Of a stretch of 62,619 nt of DNA, positions 11,175-20,412 are shown piece after piece. The stretch comes from Halomonas sp. DQ26W (GTDB taxonomy: Bacteria; Pseudomonadota; Gammaproteobacteria; Pseudomonadales; Halomonadaceae). Where the stretch lies: positions 1 to 62,619 of the forward strand of contig NZ_QPKI01000024.1 of assembly GCF_003339685.1 (NCBI RefSeq), in the 5' to 3' direction. Position 1 is the stretch's first letter. Every line of letters begins with the position of its first letter. The notes under the pieces were generated by a model. That model was not told the DNA's origin. It searched no databases and saw only the letters and a program-made list of their open reading frames with translations. A program made the position numbers and the translations under genes.

Positions 11175-11996
11175 ATGCGCGTTTCCACCATCGCTACACG
11201 CCTTGTCGCCCTGCTGCTGGCCACCGCCCTGGCCACCGGTTGCGCCGGCAGGTCAGGCACGAACGATCAGGACGAGTTCGCCGGGGTCGCCGAACAAGAG
11301 CTCTACGAAGAGGCCCGGGAAGCCCTGGATCGGGGGCGCCACACCACGGCAATCTCTCGTCTCGAGGCCCTCGATACCCGCTACCCCTTCGGCCGCCATG
11401 CCGAACAGGCGCAGCTTGAGCTGATCTACGCCTACTACGAGACGAACGACTGGGAGGCCACCCGCGCCGCAGCCAGCCGCTTCATTCGGCTGCATCCCAC
11501 CCACCCCCAGGCGGACTACGCGCTCTACATGCGCGGGCTCTCCTCCTGGCAGGCCGGCCGCTTCAGCCTTGAGCGTCTACGCTTGATCGACATTTCCAAG
11601 CGCGATCTCGGTGCCTCGCGAGATGCCTACACCGACTTCCGCGAACTGGTCAGCCGCTATCCTGACAGCGCGTACGCGCCGGATGCCGAGCAACGCATCG
11701 TCTATCTGCGTAACCTGCTGGCACGGCACGAACTTCATGTCGCTGACTTCTACCTACGCAAGGGTGCCTATCTGGCAGCCGTCGAGCGCGGCCGCTGGGT
11801 GGTAGAGAACTACCCCGAGGCCGAAGCTACCCGTGATGCACTAGCGGTGATGGTGGAAGGCTACCTTGGCCTCGACATGCGCGATCGCGCCCGCGAGGTG
11901 CTGCAGGTGCTGATCGAGAACGATCCCGACAATGAACGCCTGCACGGCCGCACCTTCCGACCGCAGCACGTCAGCGCCGATTCGCTTTCGGTCTAG
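11175..11996 (+). CDS. bamD: outer-membrane assembly lipoprotein BamD (ComL)
   Basis: Essential periplasmic lipoprotein of the BAM complex that inserts beta-barrel proteins in the outer membrane. A signal sequence ends in a lipobox (ATGC) with the lipidated Cys at residue 23. Five TPR-like repeats follow (for example the block with RYPFGRHAEQAQLELIYAYY). I use the ATG at 11175 because GAGG lies 6 bases upstream. An ATG at 11154 would add seven residues before the signal sequence. At 273 residues it is slightly longer than E. coli BamD. A terminator follows directly. Confidence 0.92.
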   Translation: MRVSTIATRLVALLLATALATGCAGRSGTNDQDEFAGVAEQELYEEAREALDRGRHTTAISRLEALDTRYPFGRHAEQAQLELIYAYYETNDWEATRAAASRFIRLHPTHPQADYALYMRGLSSWQAGRFSLERLRLIDISKRDLGASRDAYTDFRELVSRYPDSAYAPDAEQRIVYLRNLLARHELHVADFYLRKGAYLAAVERGRWVVENYPEAEATRDALAVMVEGYLGLDMRDRAREVLQVLIENDPDNERLHGRTFRPQHVSADSLSV

Positions 11997-12007
11997 GAGT
12001 CTGCATA

Positions 12008-12039
12008 AAAAAACCGCGATGGTCTTATCGCGGTTTTTT
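12008..12039. terminator. bidirectional terminator between bamD and nadE
   Basis: Six A, then CCGCGAT, a 6-base loop, ATCGCGG, then six T (12008-12039). It serves both converging genes: 12 bases past bamD on the plus strand and 4 bases past nadE on the minus strand. Confidence 0.9.
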
Positions 12040-12042
12040 GGC

Positions 12043-13674
12043 CTATTCCCCCGGCTGCCAGCCGTTGACGATGGGGTAGCGGCGGTCGCGTCCGAACCCC
12101 CGCGGCGTCACCCGAACCCCTATCGGCGCCTGGCGCCGCTTGTACTCGCAGCGATCGACCAGCTTTACCACTCGGTAGACGTCGTCATGATCGTAACCGA
12201 CCTCGATGATCGCTTCCGCGCTCATGTCACCCTCGATGTAGCGCATCAGGATGGCATCGAGCACGTCATATTCGGGCAGCGAGTCGCTATCCTTCTGGTC
12301 CGGCGCCAGTTCAGCGGAAGGGGCACGCTCGATGACCCGCTCGGGTATCGCCGGCGATTGGGTGTTGCGCCAGCGGGCCAGACGATAGACCCAAGTCTTG
12401 TAAACATCCTTGATGGCATTGAAGCCACCCACCATATCGCCGTAGAGCGTGGCATAGCCCACTGCCATCTCACTCTTGTTGCCGGTGGTCAGTACCATCA
12501 AGCCCTTCTTGTTGGAGATCGCCATCAAAAGCACGCCGCGACAGCGCGACTGCAGGTTCTCCTCGGTAGTATCCCGTTGGGTACCGGCAAATGTATCAGC
12601 CAGGGTTTCGGTGAAAGCGTCGACCATGGGCTCGATTGGAAGGAGCTGATAATCGACGCCCAGCAACCGGGCCTGCGCGGCGGCGTCCTCGCGTGAGATG
12701 TCGGCGGTATAGCGGTAGGGCATCATCACCGCATGCACCCGCTGCGGGCCCAGCGCATCGACAGCAATGGCCAACGACAGACCGGAATCGATGCCACCGG
12801 AGAGCCCCATCACCACACCATCGAAGCCGCTCTTGTTGACGTAGTCGCGCAGGCCGCTGACCAGGGCACAGTAGAGGCTCTCCTCCGGCTCCTCCGGAGG
12901 CTCGATCTCCCCCTCCTGCGGCACCCAGCCACCACCCTCCTGCACGAACTGGATCGGCATCAGGCCCGCCTGCCAATAGGGAGCCTGCACGCGCAAGGTG
13001 CCGCTGCCGTCCACGCAGGCCGAGCCGCCGTCGAACACCAGCTCGTCCTGTCCGCCGATGGTGTTGACGTAGACTACCGGCAAGGCTACCTCGGCGGCAC
13101 GCTGCTCGAGCAGGCGCAGGCGCTCGGCCGGCTTGTCCTGGTGGTAGGGCGATGCATTGAGGGCAATCAAGATCTCGGCACCATCATCGCGGGCCGCTCG
13201 CACCGGGGCGCCATCCCACAGGTCCTCGCAGATCAGCAGGCCAAGCTTCGCCCCCTTGTGCTCGATCACCAGGCTATGCTCGCCGGTGGCGAAATAGCGA
13301 TGCTCGTCGAACACCTGATAGCTGGGCAGTACCTGCTTGGCATATTCGCCTAGCCATTCACCGTTATAGAGCAGCCCAGCCATGTTGTAAGCACTTCCCT
13401 CCCGACGACCTGGGTAACCGATGATTACCATCACGTCACGGGCCACCTTGGCAGCCATACGGGAACGCGCTTCGCGCAAACGAGTCTCCATGGAAGGCCG
13501 CAGCAGCAGATCCTCCGGCGGATAGCCGCTGAGGAAGAGCTCGGGGAACACCACGATATCGGCACCATGCTCGATACGTGCCTCGCGGACGGCCTCGATG
13601 GCACGATCAGCGTTGCCGGGAATATCCCCCACCAACGGATCCAGCTGAGCCATTACCAACGTCAAGTCTTGCAT
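12043..13674 (-). CDS. nadE: glutamine-dependent NAD+ synthetase
   Basis: Last step of NAD synthesis: amidates nicotinate adenine dinucleotide using glutamine and ATP. The N-terminal nitrilase-type glutaminase domain (residues 1-260) shows the Glu-Lys-Cys triad region: FPELFLSGYPPEDL, then the Lys region, then LLICEDLWDG. The C-terminal synthetase domain has the P-loop SGGIDSGLSLAIA. The start is ATG 13674 (MQDLTLVMAQLDP), giving 543 residues. The longer frame adds 54 residues overlapping the divergent gene promoter and is not family-like. Ribosome site is weak (AAGAGA). Confidence 0.93.
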   Translation of the reverse strand: MQDLTLVMAQLDPLVGDIPGNADRAIEAVREARIEHGADIVVFPELFLSGYPPEDLLLRPSMETRLREARSRMAAKVARDVMVIIGYPGRREGSAYNMAGLLYNGEWLGEYAKQVLPSYQVFDEHRYFATGEHSLVIEHKGAKLGLLICEDLWDGAPVRAARDDGAEILIALNASPYHQDKPAERLRLLEQRAAEVALPVVYVNTIGGQDELVFDGGSACVDGSGTLRVQAPYWQAGLMPIQFVQEGGGWVPQEGEIEPPEEPEESLYCALVSGLRDYVNKSGFDGVVMGLSGGIDSGLSLAIAVDALGPQRVHAVMMPYRYTADISREDAAAQARLLGVDYQLLPIEPMVDAFTETLADTFAGTQRDTTEENLQSRCRGVLLMAISNKKGLMVLTTGNKSEMAVGYATLYGDMVGGFNAIKDVYKTWVYRLARWRNTQSPAIPERVIERAPSAELAPDQKDSDSLPEYDVLDAILMRYIEGDMSAEAIIEVGYDHDDVYRVVKLVDRCEYKRRQAPIGVRVTPRGFGRDRRYPIVNGWQPGE

Positions 13675-13777
13675 GGGCGTAGAAATCTCTTGAGAATCCA
13701 GTGTGCTCACATTGTCCCGCAAGGACGGCCGGCTGGCAAAGCCGCTAGCCCCCCCCTCACCAGGGAGCCAGATAAGG

Positions 13778-14041
13778 ATGAACCTTTTGCTCATACGCCT
13801 GATCATCTTCGCCGTGCTGTTCTTCGCCGGCCTCAAGCTTTACCGAATGTACCGCGAGTGGAAGCTCAACCAGGAGGAACTGCTGGAAGATGACACACGC
13901 CAGGACGGTGGCCAGATGGTTCGCTGCCGCTGGTGTCAGGTCCACGTGCCTGAAACAGAGGCCCTGCGTGACCAGGGCGAATGGTTCTGTTCGAGTGCCC
14001 ATCGCGACCGCTATCTGCAGGAGCAGAAGCCCGAGGAGTAA
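13778..14041 (+). CDS. PP0621-type small membrane protein with Cys/His ribbon
   Basis: An 87-residue protein. An N-terminal membrane helix (residues 1-20, NLLLIRLIIFAVLFFAGL) is followed by a charged linker and a C-terminal zinc-binding-like cluster: VRCRWCQVHVP, then WFCSSAHR. This matches the small PP0621 family of pseudomonads and relatives, whose function is unknown. I chose ATG 13778, since the membrane helix begins there and AAGG/GGGAG sit upstream. The longer frame to 13703 lies in the nadE 5' region. It is divergent from nadE. Confidence 0.7.
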   Translation: MNLLLIRLIIFAVLFFAGLKLYRMYREWKLNQEELLEDDTRQDGGQMVRCRWCQVHVPETEALRDQGEWFCSSAHRDRYLQEQKPEE

Positions 14042-14173
14042 CCGCCGCCCTTCGCATACAACCAGTGCGGCAGAATGCCTACATTGGCTGTCGGAAAACG
14101 CTTACGGAACGTTCGCCAGTCCCGGCTAGAGTGAAAAGACCCATGTAACAACGACTTTCACCGGGAGAGCACC

Positions 14174-14722
14174 ATGCGAACGGACTCGTCAATCAGCGCC
14201 GCATCACACGGCGGCCCCCCTTCTCTGGCCAGACAGCGCGGCCTCACCCTGGCCGAACTGCTGGTCGCCATTGCCGTGATGGCCCTGCTGTTCGGCTGGG
14301 CTATTCCCTCCTTCCAGGCACTCAGCGCTCGTCATGAGGTGTCGGCCGAGATACTGCGACTCAAGACCGCACTGGCTCTGGCCCGTAATACGGCCATCGC
14401 CCGCCGCACCACCGTGACCGTCTGCCCCAGCCACGACGGCATAGGCTGCAACAACGACGACTGGACAGCGCCGCTGATGGTGATACAGGGCCGTGCCGAG
14501 GGGGGCAATATCGGCAGCGACGAGGTGCTTCGTATTCTCGATGACAGCCGTGTCGCGTCGGTCAGCTACCGTCAGGACAATCGACCGGTGCGCTACGGCG
14601 CCCTGGGGCGACCGGCCGGGCACAACGGCACCTTCCATATATGCGGCCGACACGACGCCGGTGCCAGGGTCATCGTCAGCAACTTCGGGCGCGTGCGAGT
14701 GGACGACACACCGACGTGTTGA
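14174..14722 (+). CDS. GspH/FimT family pseudopilin
   Basis: A 182-residue type IV pilus/type II secretion minor pseudopilin. A prepilin peptidase site RG|LTLAELLVAIAVMAL is at about residues 23-40, with the invariant Glu at +5 of the mature protein, followed by a long hydrophobic helix. The C-terminal globular part ends in a Cys-containing tail (VDDTPTC), with Cys pairs able to form disulphides. GGGAG lies before the ATG. No other pilin assembly genes are near, so it is an orphan minor pilin. Confidence 0.8.
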   Translation: MRTDSSISAASHGGPPSLARQRGLTLAELLVAIAVMALLFGWAIPSFQALSARHEVSAEILRLKTALALARNTAIARRTTVTVCPSHDGIGCNNDDWTAPLMVIQGRAEGGNIGSDEVLRILDDSRVASVSYRQDNRPVRYGALGRPAGHNGTFHICGRHDAGARVIVSNFGRVRVDDTPTC

Positions 14723-14736
14723 GGCCGCCAGATAGA

Positions 14737-14916
14737 CTAGCCCTTGGGCCCCATTAACAGCCACACGATCAACCCCACCAGCGGGAACAGCAACAGGGCA
14801 AGAATCCATAGCACCTTGGCCAGCGGGCCGGCCGGACTCTTCGCCACCTTGACGATGGCCCAGACCAAGATGATCAGCCAGATAAGGCCAAGTAAACCGC
14901 CTACTTCGATTCCCAT
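14737..14916 (-). CDS. PLDc_N-type small membrane protein
   Basis: A 59-residue protein starting MGIEVGGLLGLIWLI. Two hydrophobic helices (about 6-23 and 34-55) are separated by KVAKSPAGPLAKVLW, with a WLLMGPKG end. This is the pattern of the phospholipase-D-nuclease N-terminal (PLDc_N/cardiolipin synthase N) small-protein family. AAGGAG lies 7 bases before the ATG. Function unknown. It converges on the pseudopilin gene with only 14 bases between. Confidence 0.8.
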   Translation of the reverse strand: MGIEVGGLLGLIWLIILVWAIVKVAKSPAGPLAKVLWILALLLFPLVGLIVWLLMGPKG

Positions 14917-15023
14917 CGGACATCTCCTTGTCGATTGAGTAGCAACGCATCCTCTAGTAGGAGTAGCACGCCCCAGTAACCGTCACAAACCAAAGCCGTA
15001 GCAAAATGTCAGCCTGTGTAACT

Positions 15024-16011
15024 CTAGCGCTCCAGCAACCGCCACCAGGGCGGCAGCAAGCTACGTACACGGCGATGATCAAAGCGGTCGTCGGTCAATA
15101 CCAGCGTACCACGGTCCTCGGGCCCCCGGATGACACGCCCGGCCGCCTGTACCACCTTGATCAGGCCGGGGATACGGTAGGCATAATCGTCGCCGCAGCC
15201 GAAGCGGCGTTCCAGCCTAGCCTTGAGGGCCTCGTTGAAGGGGTCGAACGGAGGCAGCCCCAGGGTAGCGATCAAGGCACCGATCAGACGATCGCCAGGA
15301 AGGTCGATGCCTTCGGCGAAGGCGCCGCCCAACACTGCAAAGCCGATGCCCAGCCCACCCGGCTGGAAGCGCGCCAGGAAGGCGTCGCGGTCGGCTTCCT
15401 GCATCCTCCGGGTCTGGGCCCAGACAAGTATCTCGACATGGGTTTCGCATAAACGCGCGAGCGCCATCTCGAGATAAGCGAAGCTGCTGAAGAAGGCTAG
15501 GTAGTGGCCGGGCCGTCTCTGGTACTGCCCTGCCAGTTCGGCGACGATCGGCTCTACGGAGGCCGCCCGGTCTCGCAGCCGCGTCGAGATGCCACCCTGG
15601 ATGCGCACCTCCAACTGGTCGCTGGTGAAGGGCGAGGATACCGACTGCCAGGCGCTCCTGCAGTTCGGGGTCGCTGCCGACCGGATGCTCGCCCAGGTAA
15701 TCGGTGATGGCGGCGGCCAGTAACTGCAGGGCTCCCACCAGCTTGTCGGGAAGTCCATCGAGGATGCGGTAGGCCGGCCGCCCCGGCTCCCCTTGCGATG
15801 CCGGCCCCGCATCGCGAACCAGCGACTGCCACTGACGCACCACTCGACCCAGGGGTCTAGCCAGGGCCTGAGGCGCCGCCATGACATGGCCGGCGATGCC
15901 CTCCTTGGCGATGGGTGACGGGGTAAAGCGATGGTCGAGATCGCCTTCACGGGCGGTGAAGTCGCACAGCGCGCGTACCGCCACGGGATACTGTTCGTTC
16001 TCCGCGGTCAT
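15024..16011 (-). pseudogene. degenerate ATP-dependent DNA helicase (DinG/XPD-like)
   Basis: Remnant of an SF2 iron-sulphur type helicase. The start MTAENEQYPVAVRALCDFTA at 16011 overlaps the upstream nuclease stop (ATGA). The N-terminal segment ends near FTPSPIAKEGIAGH. It then jumps to a mid-protein segment (ALARPLGRVVRQWQSLV), so the Walker A/DEAH part is gone. A second break near 15635 changes frame and jumps to SPFTSDQLEVRIQGGIST. The C-terminal half (YLAFFSSFAYL, GIGFAVLGGAFAEGIDLPG, VVQAAGRVIRG) is intact in the new frame. About 330 codons remain of an expected 700-750. Not functional as a helicase. Confidence 0.75.
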
Positions 16012-16831
16012 GGGCCGAACGCCTCGTCCTGCCAGGTCACGTGGCACACCACGGCGGGGATGCCGTGCGCCCGGCTGCAGGTCAGCCAGCGTCGCTGGTT
16101 GTCCTGCAGCCGGGCGCCGGGGCCCTTCACCTCGATCAACCGATAGGTGGGTGAGCCAACATCGGTTTCGGGCAGGAACTGGATCAGGTCGGGGAGGCCC
16201 GCCCGGTTGGCTCGGGGGTCGAGCAGCAGTCGCTCGAAGCAGGCGCGCAGGTGAGCGGCGGGAATACACGCCAAGGCCTGCAGGAGCAGCGGCTCATTGA
16301 GCGCCTCCCAGTGCACGAACGGCGATGCCAGACCCCGCTTGCACTGCCAGGTCTCGAGAATGGTCTTGCGGTAGCGTCCGTCATCCAGTTGGGCCAGGCA
16401 GGCCTCGAACCACTCGCCACGGCGCGCCACGAAGTCGGCTCGATTGAGGTCCGCCGGGCCATTGTGAAAGGGGTGAAAGAAAGCACCAGGCAGCGGAGCG
16501 AAGATCGCCGGCCAGCCCCAGCCGATAAAGCAGCCTCGACCAAGCCGGCATCAACCAGCGAATCGAGCGCCACCGCGGGGGCGCCGATCTCGACATAGAC
16601 GAGCTTCGTGGAACGGAAGTGTTCGCCCTTGCGCATGACCATGCGAACCAGCAGCGCCTGCGAAGACCGAGACAACACATCGAAGTCGGCGATGAAGCGC
16701 CGCTCGTCATCATCCAGGAGATCGTCGTGGCGCTCGCGCACCCAGCCGAGAACGAAATGAAAGTTCGCTAAGTAGTAGAACGGATCATCGAGAGAGGCCG
16801 TGACCGGCGCGACAGGCAGAATACTGTTCAT
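16008..16831 (-). pseudogene. degenerate FAN1-type VRR-NUC nuclease
   Basis: Remnant of a bacterial Fanconi-associated nuclease-like protein (structure-specific DNA repair nuclease). The first 100 or so codons (FYYLANFHFVLGWVRER, ALLVRMVMRKGEHFRSTKL) are in one frame from ATG 16831. Near 16530 the homology jumps frame to GWPAIFAPLPGAFFHPFHNG. It continues through the VRR-NUC PD-(D/E)XK core (NRAGLPDLIQFLPE, then RLIEVKGPGARLQDNQRRWL). Family members are about 550 residues and roughly half is missing. The catalytic core could only be made by internal initiation (ATG 16430). It was coupled to the helicase remnant downstream. Confidence 0.75.
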
Positions 16832-16874
16832 TCATCCATGATATCAGCCCCACCACCACAGCGTCATTGCAGCC

Positions 16875-17915
16875 TCAGGAAATCTCGCTGGCCAATTCCC
16901 GCAACAGCGCGGTGGCAGGCACTTCGCGGCAGCCGCTGGTGTTCTGGCCGGCCCACAGCGGCGAGAAGTCACCGCTTCCCAGCGCCTCGGCGGCACTACG
17001 CAACGGGCCGATGGCCGCTGTAGCCAACGGAAAGGCCGGTGCCAATGCGCTGATCGGACCAAGCTCGCGCATCAGGCGGGTGACGATACCTCGCGCCGGC
17101 CGGCCACTGTAGAGGTTGGTCAGTGCCGTATGACGCGCGGCCTCACTCTGCAGTGCCCGCCGATGCAGCATCGACGTGGTCGCTTCGGGACAGCAAAGGA
17201 AGGCAGTACCGACCTGCACCGCATCCGCCCCCAGGGCGAGCGCCGCCGCCACACCACGTGCGTCGGCGATACCCCCCGCGGCGATCACCGGCACCGTGAC
17301 GGCTGCCCTCACCTGGGGCAGCAGCGCCAGGGTGCCTACCTGGGTGGTGAGATCCTCGGTGAGAAACATGCCTCGATGGCCGCCTGCCTCGAGCCCCTGA
17401 ACGATCACCGCATCGGCACCATTCGCCTCTAGCCACATGGCCTCCTCAACCGTGGTGGCCGAAGAGAGCACGGTCGCCCCCCAGGCCTTCACACGCTCGA
17501 GCAGAGTCGGCGATGGCAAGCCAAAGTGAAAGCTCACCACCTCGGGGCGTAACGTCTCCAGCACATCGCAGACCTCGGCGTCGAAAGGCCGCCTGCCGAG
17601 GCCGGCCGGCACGCTGTCGATGTCGAGACCCAACTCCGCATAGTAGGGCGCCAGCGCCTGATGCCAACGTGCGTCGCAGGCGGAATCGGACTCTGGTGGC
17701 AGGTGACAGAAGAAATTGACGTTGATCGGTCGTGTGGTCTTCGCTCGAATCCTGTCGAGCTCGTCGCTCATGGCCTCGGGGCTCAGCATGGCGCAGGGCA
17801 GCGCCCCGAGGCCGCCGCCCTCGGCCACCGCGATGGCAAGGGACGAGCCCTGCACGCCAGCCATGGGTGCCTGAAGGATGGGAAGGTCGATGCCGAGTCG
17901 CTGGGCCAGGCTCAT
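16875..17915 (-). CDS. nitronate monooxygenase family flavoprotein
   Basis: A 346-residue FMN-dependent TIM-barrel of the 2-nitropropane dioxygenase/nitronate monooxygenase family, which oxidises toxic nitronates such as propionate-3-nitronate. The N-terminal PILQAPMAGVQG and the flavin-binding blocks GADAVIVQGLEAGGHRG and PVIAAGGIADARGVAAALALGADAV (read in parts) are clear. H188-type residue in GGHRG fits class I enzymes. Its start overlaps the yihY stop by four bases, so it is probably co-transcribed. Exact substrate not shown. Confidence 0.85.
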   Translation of the reverse strand: MSLAQRLGIDLPILQAPMAGVQGSSLAIAVAEGGGLGALPCAMLSPEAMSDELDRIRAKTTRPINVNFFCHLPPESDSACDARWHQALAPYYAELGLDIDSVPAGLGRRPFDAEVCDVLETLRPEVVSFHFGLPSPTLLERVKAWGATVLSSATTVEEAMWLEANGADAVIVQGLEAGGHRGMFLTEDLTTQVGTLALLPQVRAAVTVPVIAAGGIADARGVAAALALGADAVQVGTAFLCCPEATTSMLHRRALQSEAARHTALTNLYSGRPARGIVTRLMRELGPISALAPAFPLATAAIGPLRSAAEALGSGDFSPLWAGQNTSGCREVPATALLRELASEIS

Positions 17916-18904
17916 GATTCATCTCCATGGTGGGTTTGCTGGATCTGCCGCCAGGGCCGTTTGGGACCCAGCGTGTCGGCGGCATGAGCGCCGCGCTCGC
18001 CCATGGGTCGGGGCTCACCGGTGGTAGTGTCCTTGCGGGTCTGTCGCTCCATTTCAGCGTTGATCTCGGCACCCAGCAATACGACAAAGGCGGAGAGCCA
18101 GAACCAGAGCATCATTACCACGACGGTACCCAGCGAACCGTACAGCTCGGCCATGTCGGCCACCCGGCTGACATAGAGCGAGAGGCCGCCGGAGCCCAGC
18201 AGCCACAGCAGCGTCGCGGTGACGGTGCCGACACTGACCCACTCCCAGCGCGGCTTACTGCGGTATGGGCCAAAGCGATATAGTACAGCAATGACCAGCA
18301 TCATAAACAGCAGGAGTACCGGCCAGCGCAGCCAACCGATGATCCTGACCGCCGTGCTGTCCAGGCCCAGCATGCCGATCAACAGGGGAAAGAACGCCAC
18401 GAAGATGGTGGCGGCCAGGGAGATCAGGATCAGCCCCAGGGTAAGAATGGCAACGACCAGGAAACGCTGGAAAAATGGCCGCCGCTCATCCTCGCCATAG
18501 ACGGCATTGAGCCCTACCATCAAGCCACGTACGCCCTTGGAGGCCACGAACAGCGCTATCAACAGGCTGATGAAGGCGGTCAGGCTGAGCCCGGCATCCG
18601 TGCTGTCGCTGACCTCTCGGGCCTGTTCATTGATCAGGCTCGCTCCACCCGGCGGCATGAAACGGCTTATTTCGCCGATCTGGCTGACTATCTCATGGGG
18701 ATCCAAGACCAGCGCCCATAGGGAAATGACGGCGGCCAGGGCGGGGAAAAGTGACAACAAAGCGTAGAAGGCAATGCCAGCAGCCAGCAAATTGACACGG
18801 TCGTCGGCAAGCTCCTGCTTGACCCGCCAGATGACATCCAGCCAGCCTGGCCCCGGTATCTGCTTGGGCTTTTCGGCGCGACGGCCTCGCGGTTGGTCGT
18901 TCAT
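17912..18904 (-). CDS. YihY/BrkB family inner-membrane protein
   Basis: A 330-residue polytopic membrane protein with six predicted helices. It has the family blocks LLAAGIAFYALLSLFPALAA near residue 40 and a C-terminal GAEINAEMER. The family was once called RNase BN by mistake; its true role is unknown and a transporter has been suggested. The acidic/basic C-terminal tail (about 50 residues) is poorly conserved. It overlaps the downstream nitronate monooxygenase gene by four bases. Confidence 0.85.
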   Translation of the reverse strand: MNDQPRGRRAEKPKQIPGPGWLDVIWRVKQELADDRVNLLAAGIAFYALLSLFPALAAVISLWALVLDPHEIVSQIGEISRFMPPGGASLINEQAREVSDSTDAGLSLTAFISLLIALFVASKGVRGLMVGLNAVYGEDERRPFFQRFLVVAILTLGLILISLAATIFVAFFPLLIGMLGLDSTAVRIIGWLRWPVLLLFMMLVIAVLYRFGPYRSKPRWEWVSVGTVTATLLWLLGSGGLSLYVSRVADMAELYGSLGTVVVMMLWFWLSAFVVLLGAEINAEMERQTRKDTTTGEPRPMGERGAHAADTLGPKRPWRQIQQTHHGDES

Positions 18905-18911
18905 GAACGCC

Positions 18912-19439
18912 TCAGGGTTGCTGGGCCGGGCGCAGGATCATCCGGGCATCGCGGATCTGGATATCGAAGCGATTGAGAAAGCTCATGCCCAACAGGGCCA
19001 CCTCACCGTCCAGGCCTGGACTGATGGAGCCTCGCACCTGATCCGCTGTGAACCCTCCCAGACTGACCTCATCAAGCGTCGTCAGATCCCCGCGCACACG
19101 GCCGTTGGCAGTATTGAACCAGGCCGAACCCGTGCGCTTCAAGCCGAGTCGCTCGGCCATATCCGCGGGCACAGCGACATAGGTAGCACCGGTATCGAGC
19201 AGGAATTCCACCGGCTCTCCGTTGATGCGCCCGGTGGCCATGAAATGACCCGAACGGTTGCGCTCGAGAACAACCTGATCGCTCTCCCCGGTCACCGCAT
19301 TTACCAGGTGAGCATTGGGGTTACGTTGCTGCTCGAGAAAGCCGTGGAACCACCAGCCACCGGCACCGATGAACAGAACCCAGAACAGCAGCATCATACC
19401 CAGTCCGGTCCATCGGGCCGACCCGTCACCACGGCTCAT
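18912..19439 (-). CDS. membrane-anchored retropepsin-like aspartic protease (TIGR02281 type)
   Basis: 175 residues. A cytoplasmic N-terminus and one membrane helix (GMMLLFWVLFIGAGGWWF, about residues 14-31) are followed by a periplasmic clan AA aspartic protease domain. The catalytic DTGAT sits in EFLLDTGATYVAVP and a second hydrophobic block in LLGMSFLNRFDI. Such single-domain proteases dimerise. I use ATG 19439 (MSRGDG) because GGAGA lies 7 bases upstream; the frame could start 11 codons earlier. It is seven bases from yihY, likely one operon. Confidence 0.8.
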   Translation of the reverse strand: MSRGDGSARWTGLGMMLLFWVLFIGAGGWWFHGFLEQQRNPNAHLVNAVTGESDQVVLERNRSGHFMATGRINGEPVEFLLDTGATYVAVPADMAERLGLKRTGSAWFNTANGRVRGDLTTLDEVSLGGFTADQVRGSISPGLDGEVALLGMSFLNRFDIQIRDARMILRPAQQP

Positions 19440-19656
19440 AGCACGTCTCCCTTGGCCCATTGTCGGAGCCAACCCTTGGGCGTTGACACCTCTGTGCCTG
19501 CTGCCTGTACTGTAAATCGCCTACCGCCGGGCCATGAAGTGCCCTAGATGCGCAGACAACTATCGCGCGAACGACTACAACAAGGATAGTCCCATGCATG
19601 ACAGCATTGAGTATTCGACCCTCGCCTCGGCAAAGCATTCCCTCGCCCGGCAACGC

Positions 19657-20412
19657 CTAGCCGGTCAGCGCACGCAGCAGCAGGTAGCCACCCATGACCA
19701 GCAGGCCGGTGAGGAAGACATGCCGGAAAGCGGCCTCCGACAACCGATGTCGCAGTCGCTGACCTAGCTGCATACCAAGAATGGCCGGTATCACCGCACC
19801 CAGCGACAGTAGCGCCAGTTCCACGCTGAGCAGGTGCTGCTCCCACATGGAAAATCCCAGCGCCGCTGTCGTGACCACGAACAACACGCCCATGGCCTGG
19901 ATCAACATATCCCGCGGCAGGCCGAGGGACTGCAGATAGGCTACGCCAGGAAAGACCGACGAGCCAGTCATGCCGGTGATCAGCCCGGTCAGCGCGCCAT
20001 TGACCGGCGCCGCATGTCGGCCACGGCTGACCAACTTGCCGAGGCCGAGGTTGAACAGCCCCGAAAGCGCATAGAAGGCGATCAACACGCCCAGCAGGCC
20101 GGAGAGCCACCGCACGTCGACCCTGGCCAAGACGCCTACGCCCAGCCATACGGTAACCACCGAGGCCACCAAAAAGGGCCACAGTCGCCGCAGGATCTGC
20201 TGCAGATAGCCGCCCACCAATGCCTGCCAGACGTTGGTGACAATGGTGGGTGCCAGCAGCAGGGCCATGGCCGATGGCAACCCTACCGTTGCGGTGAGCA
20301 GTGCCAAGGACACCGTGGGCATGCCCATGCCGATAACGCCCTTGACGGTGCCGGCCACCAGGAAGACCAGGGCCACCGAGGCCAGCAGCAGCGGGTCGAT
20401 CAACAGCGACAT
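19657..20412 (-). CDS. TauE/SafE family permease (sulfite/organic anion exporter)
   Basis: A 251-residue integral membrane protein with about eight helices. It shows the family double motif: GTVKGVIGMGMPTVSLALL near residue 22 and GLITGMTGSSVFPGVAYLQSLG near 141. Family members export sulfite, sulfoacetate or other anions; substrate here unknown. It abuts the MFS gene (one base apart), suggesting co-transcription. Confidence 0.85.
   Translation of the reverse strand: MSLLIDPLLLASVALVFLVAGTVKGVIGMGMPTVSLALLTATVGLPSAMALLLAPTIVTNVWQALVGGYLQQILRRLWPFLVASVVTVWLGVGVLARVDVRWLSGLLGVLIAFYALSGLFNLGLGKLVSRGRHAAPVNGALTGLITGMTGSSVFPGVAYLQSLGLPRDMLIQAMGVLFVVTTAALGFSMWEQHLLSVELALLSLGAVIPAILGMQLGQRLRHRLSEAAFRHVFLTGLLVMGGYLLLRALTG

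Noticed and set aside
19534..19767. 78-codon plus-strand frame beginning MKCPRC
   Set aside because: Its second half overlaps the TauE/SafE gene in antisense, it has no ribosome site, and the CxxC is likely chance.
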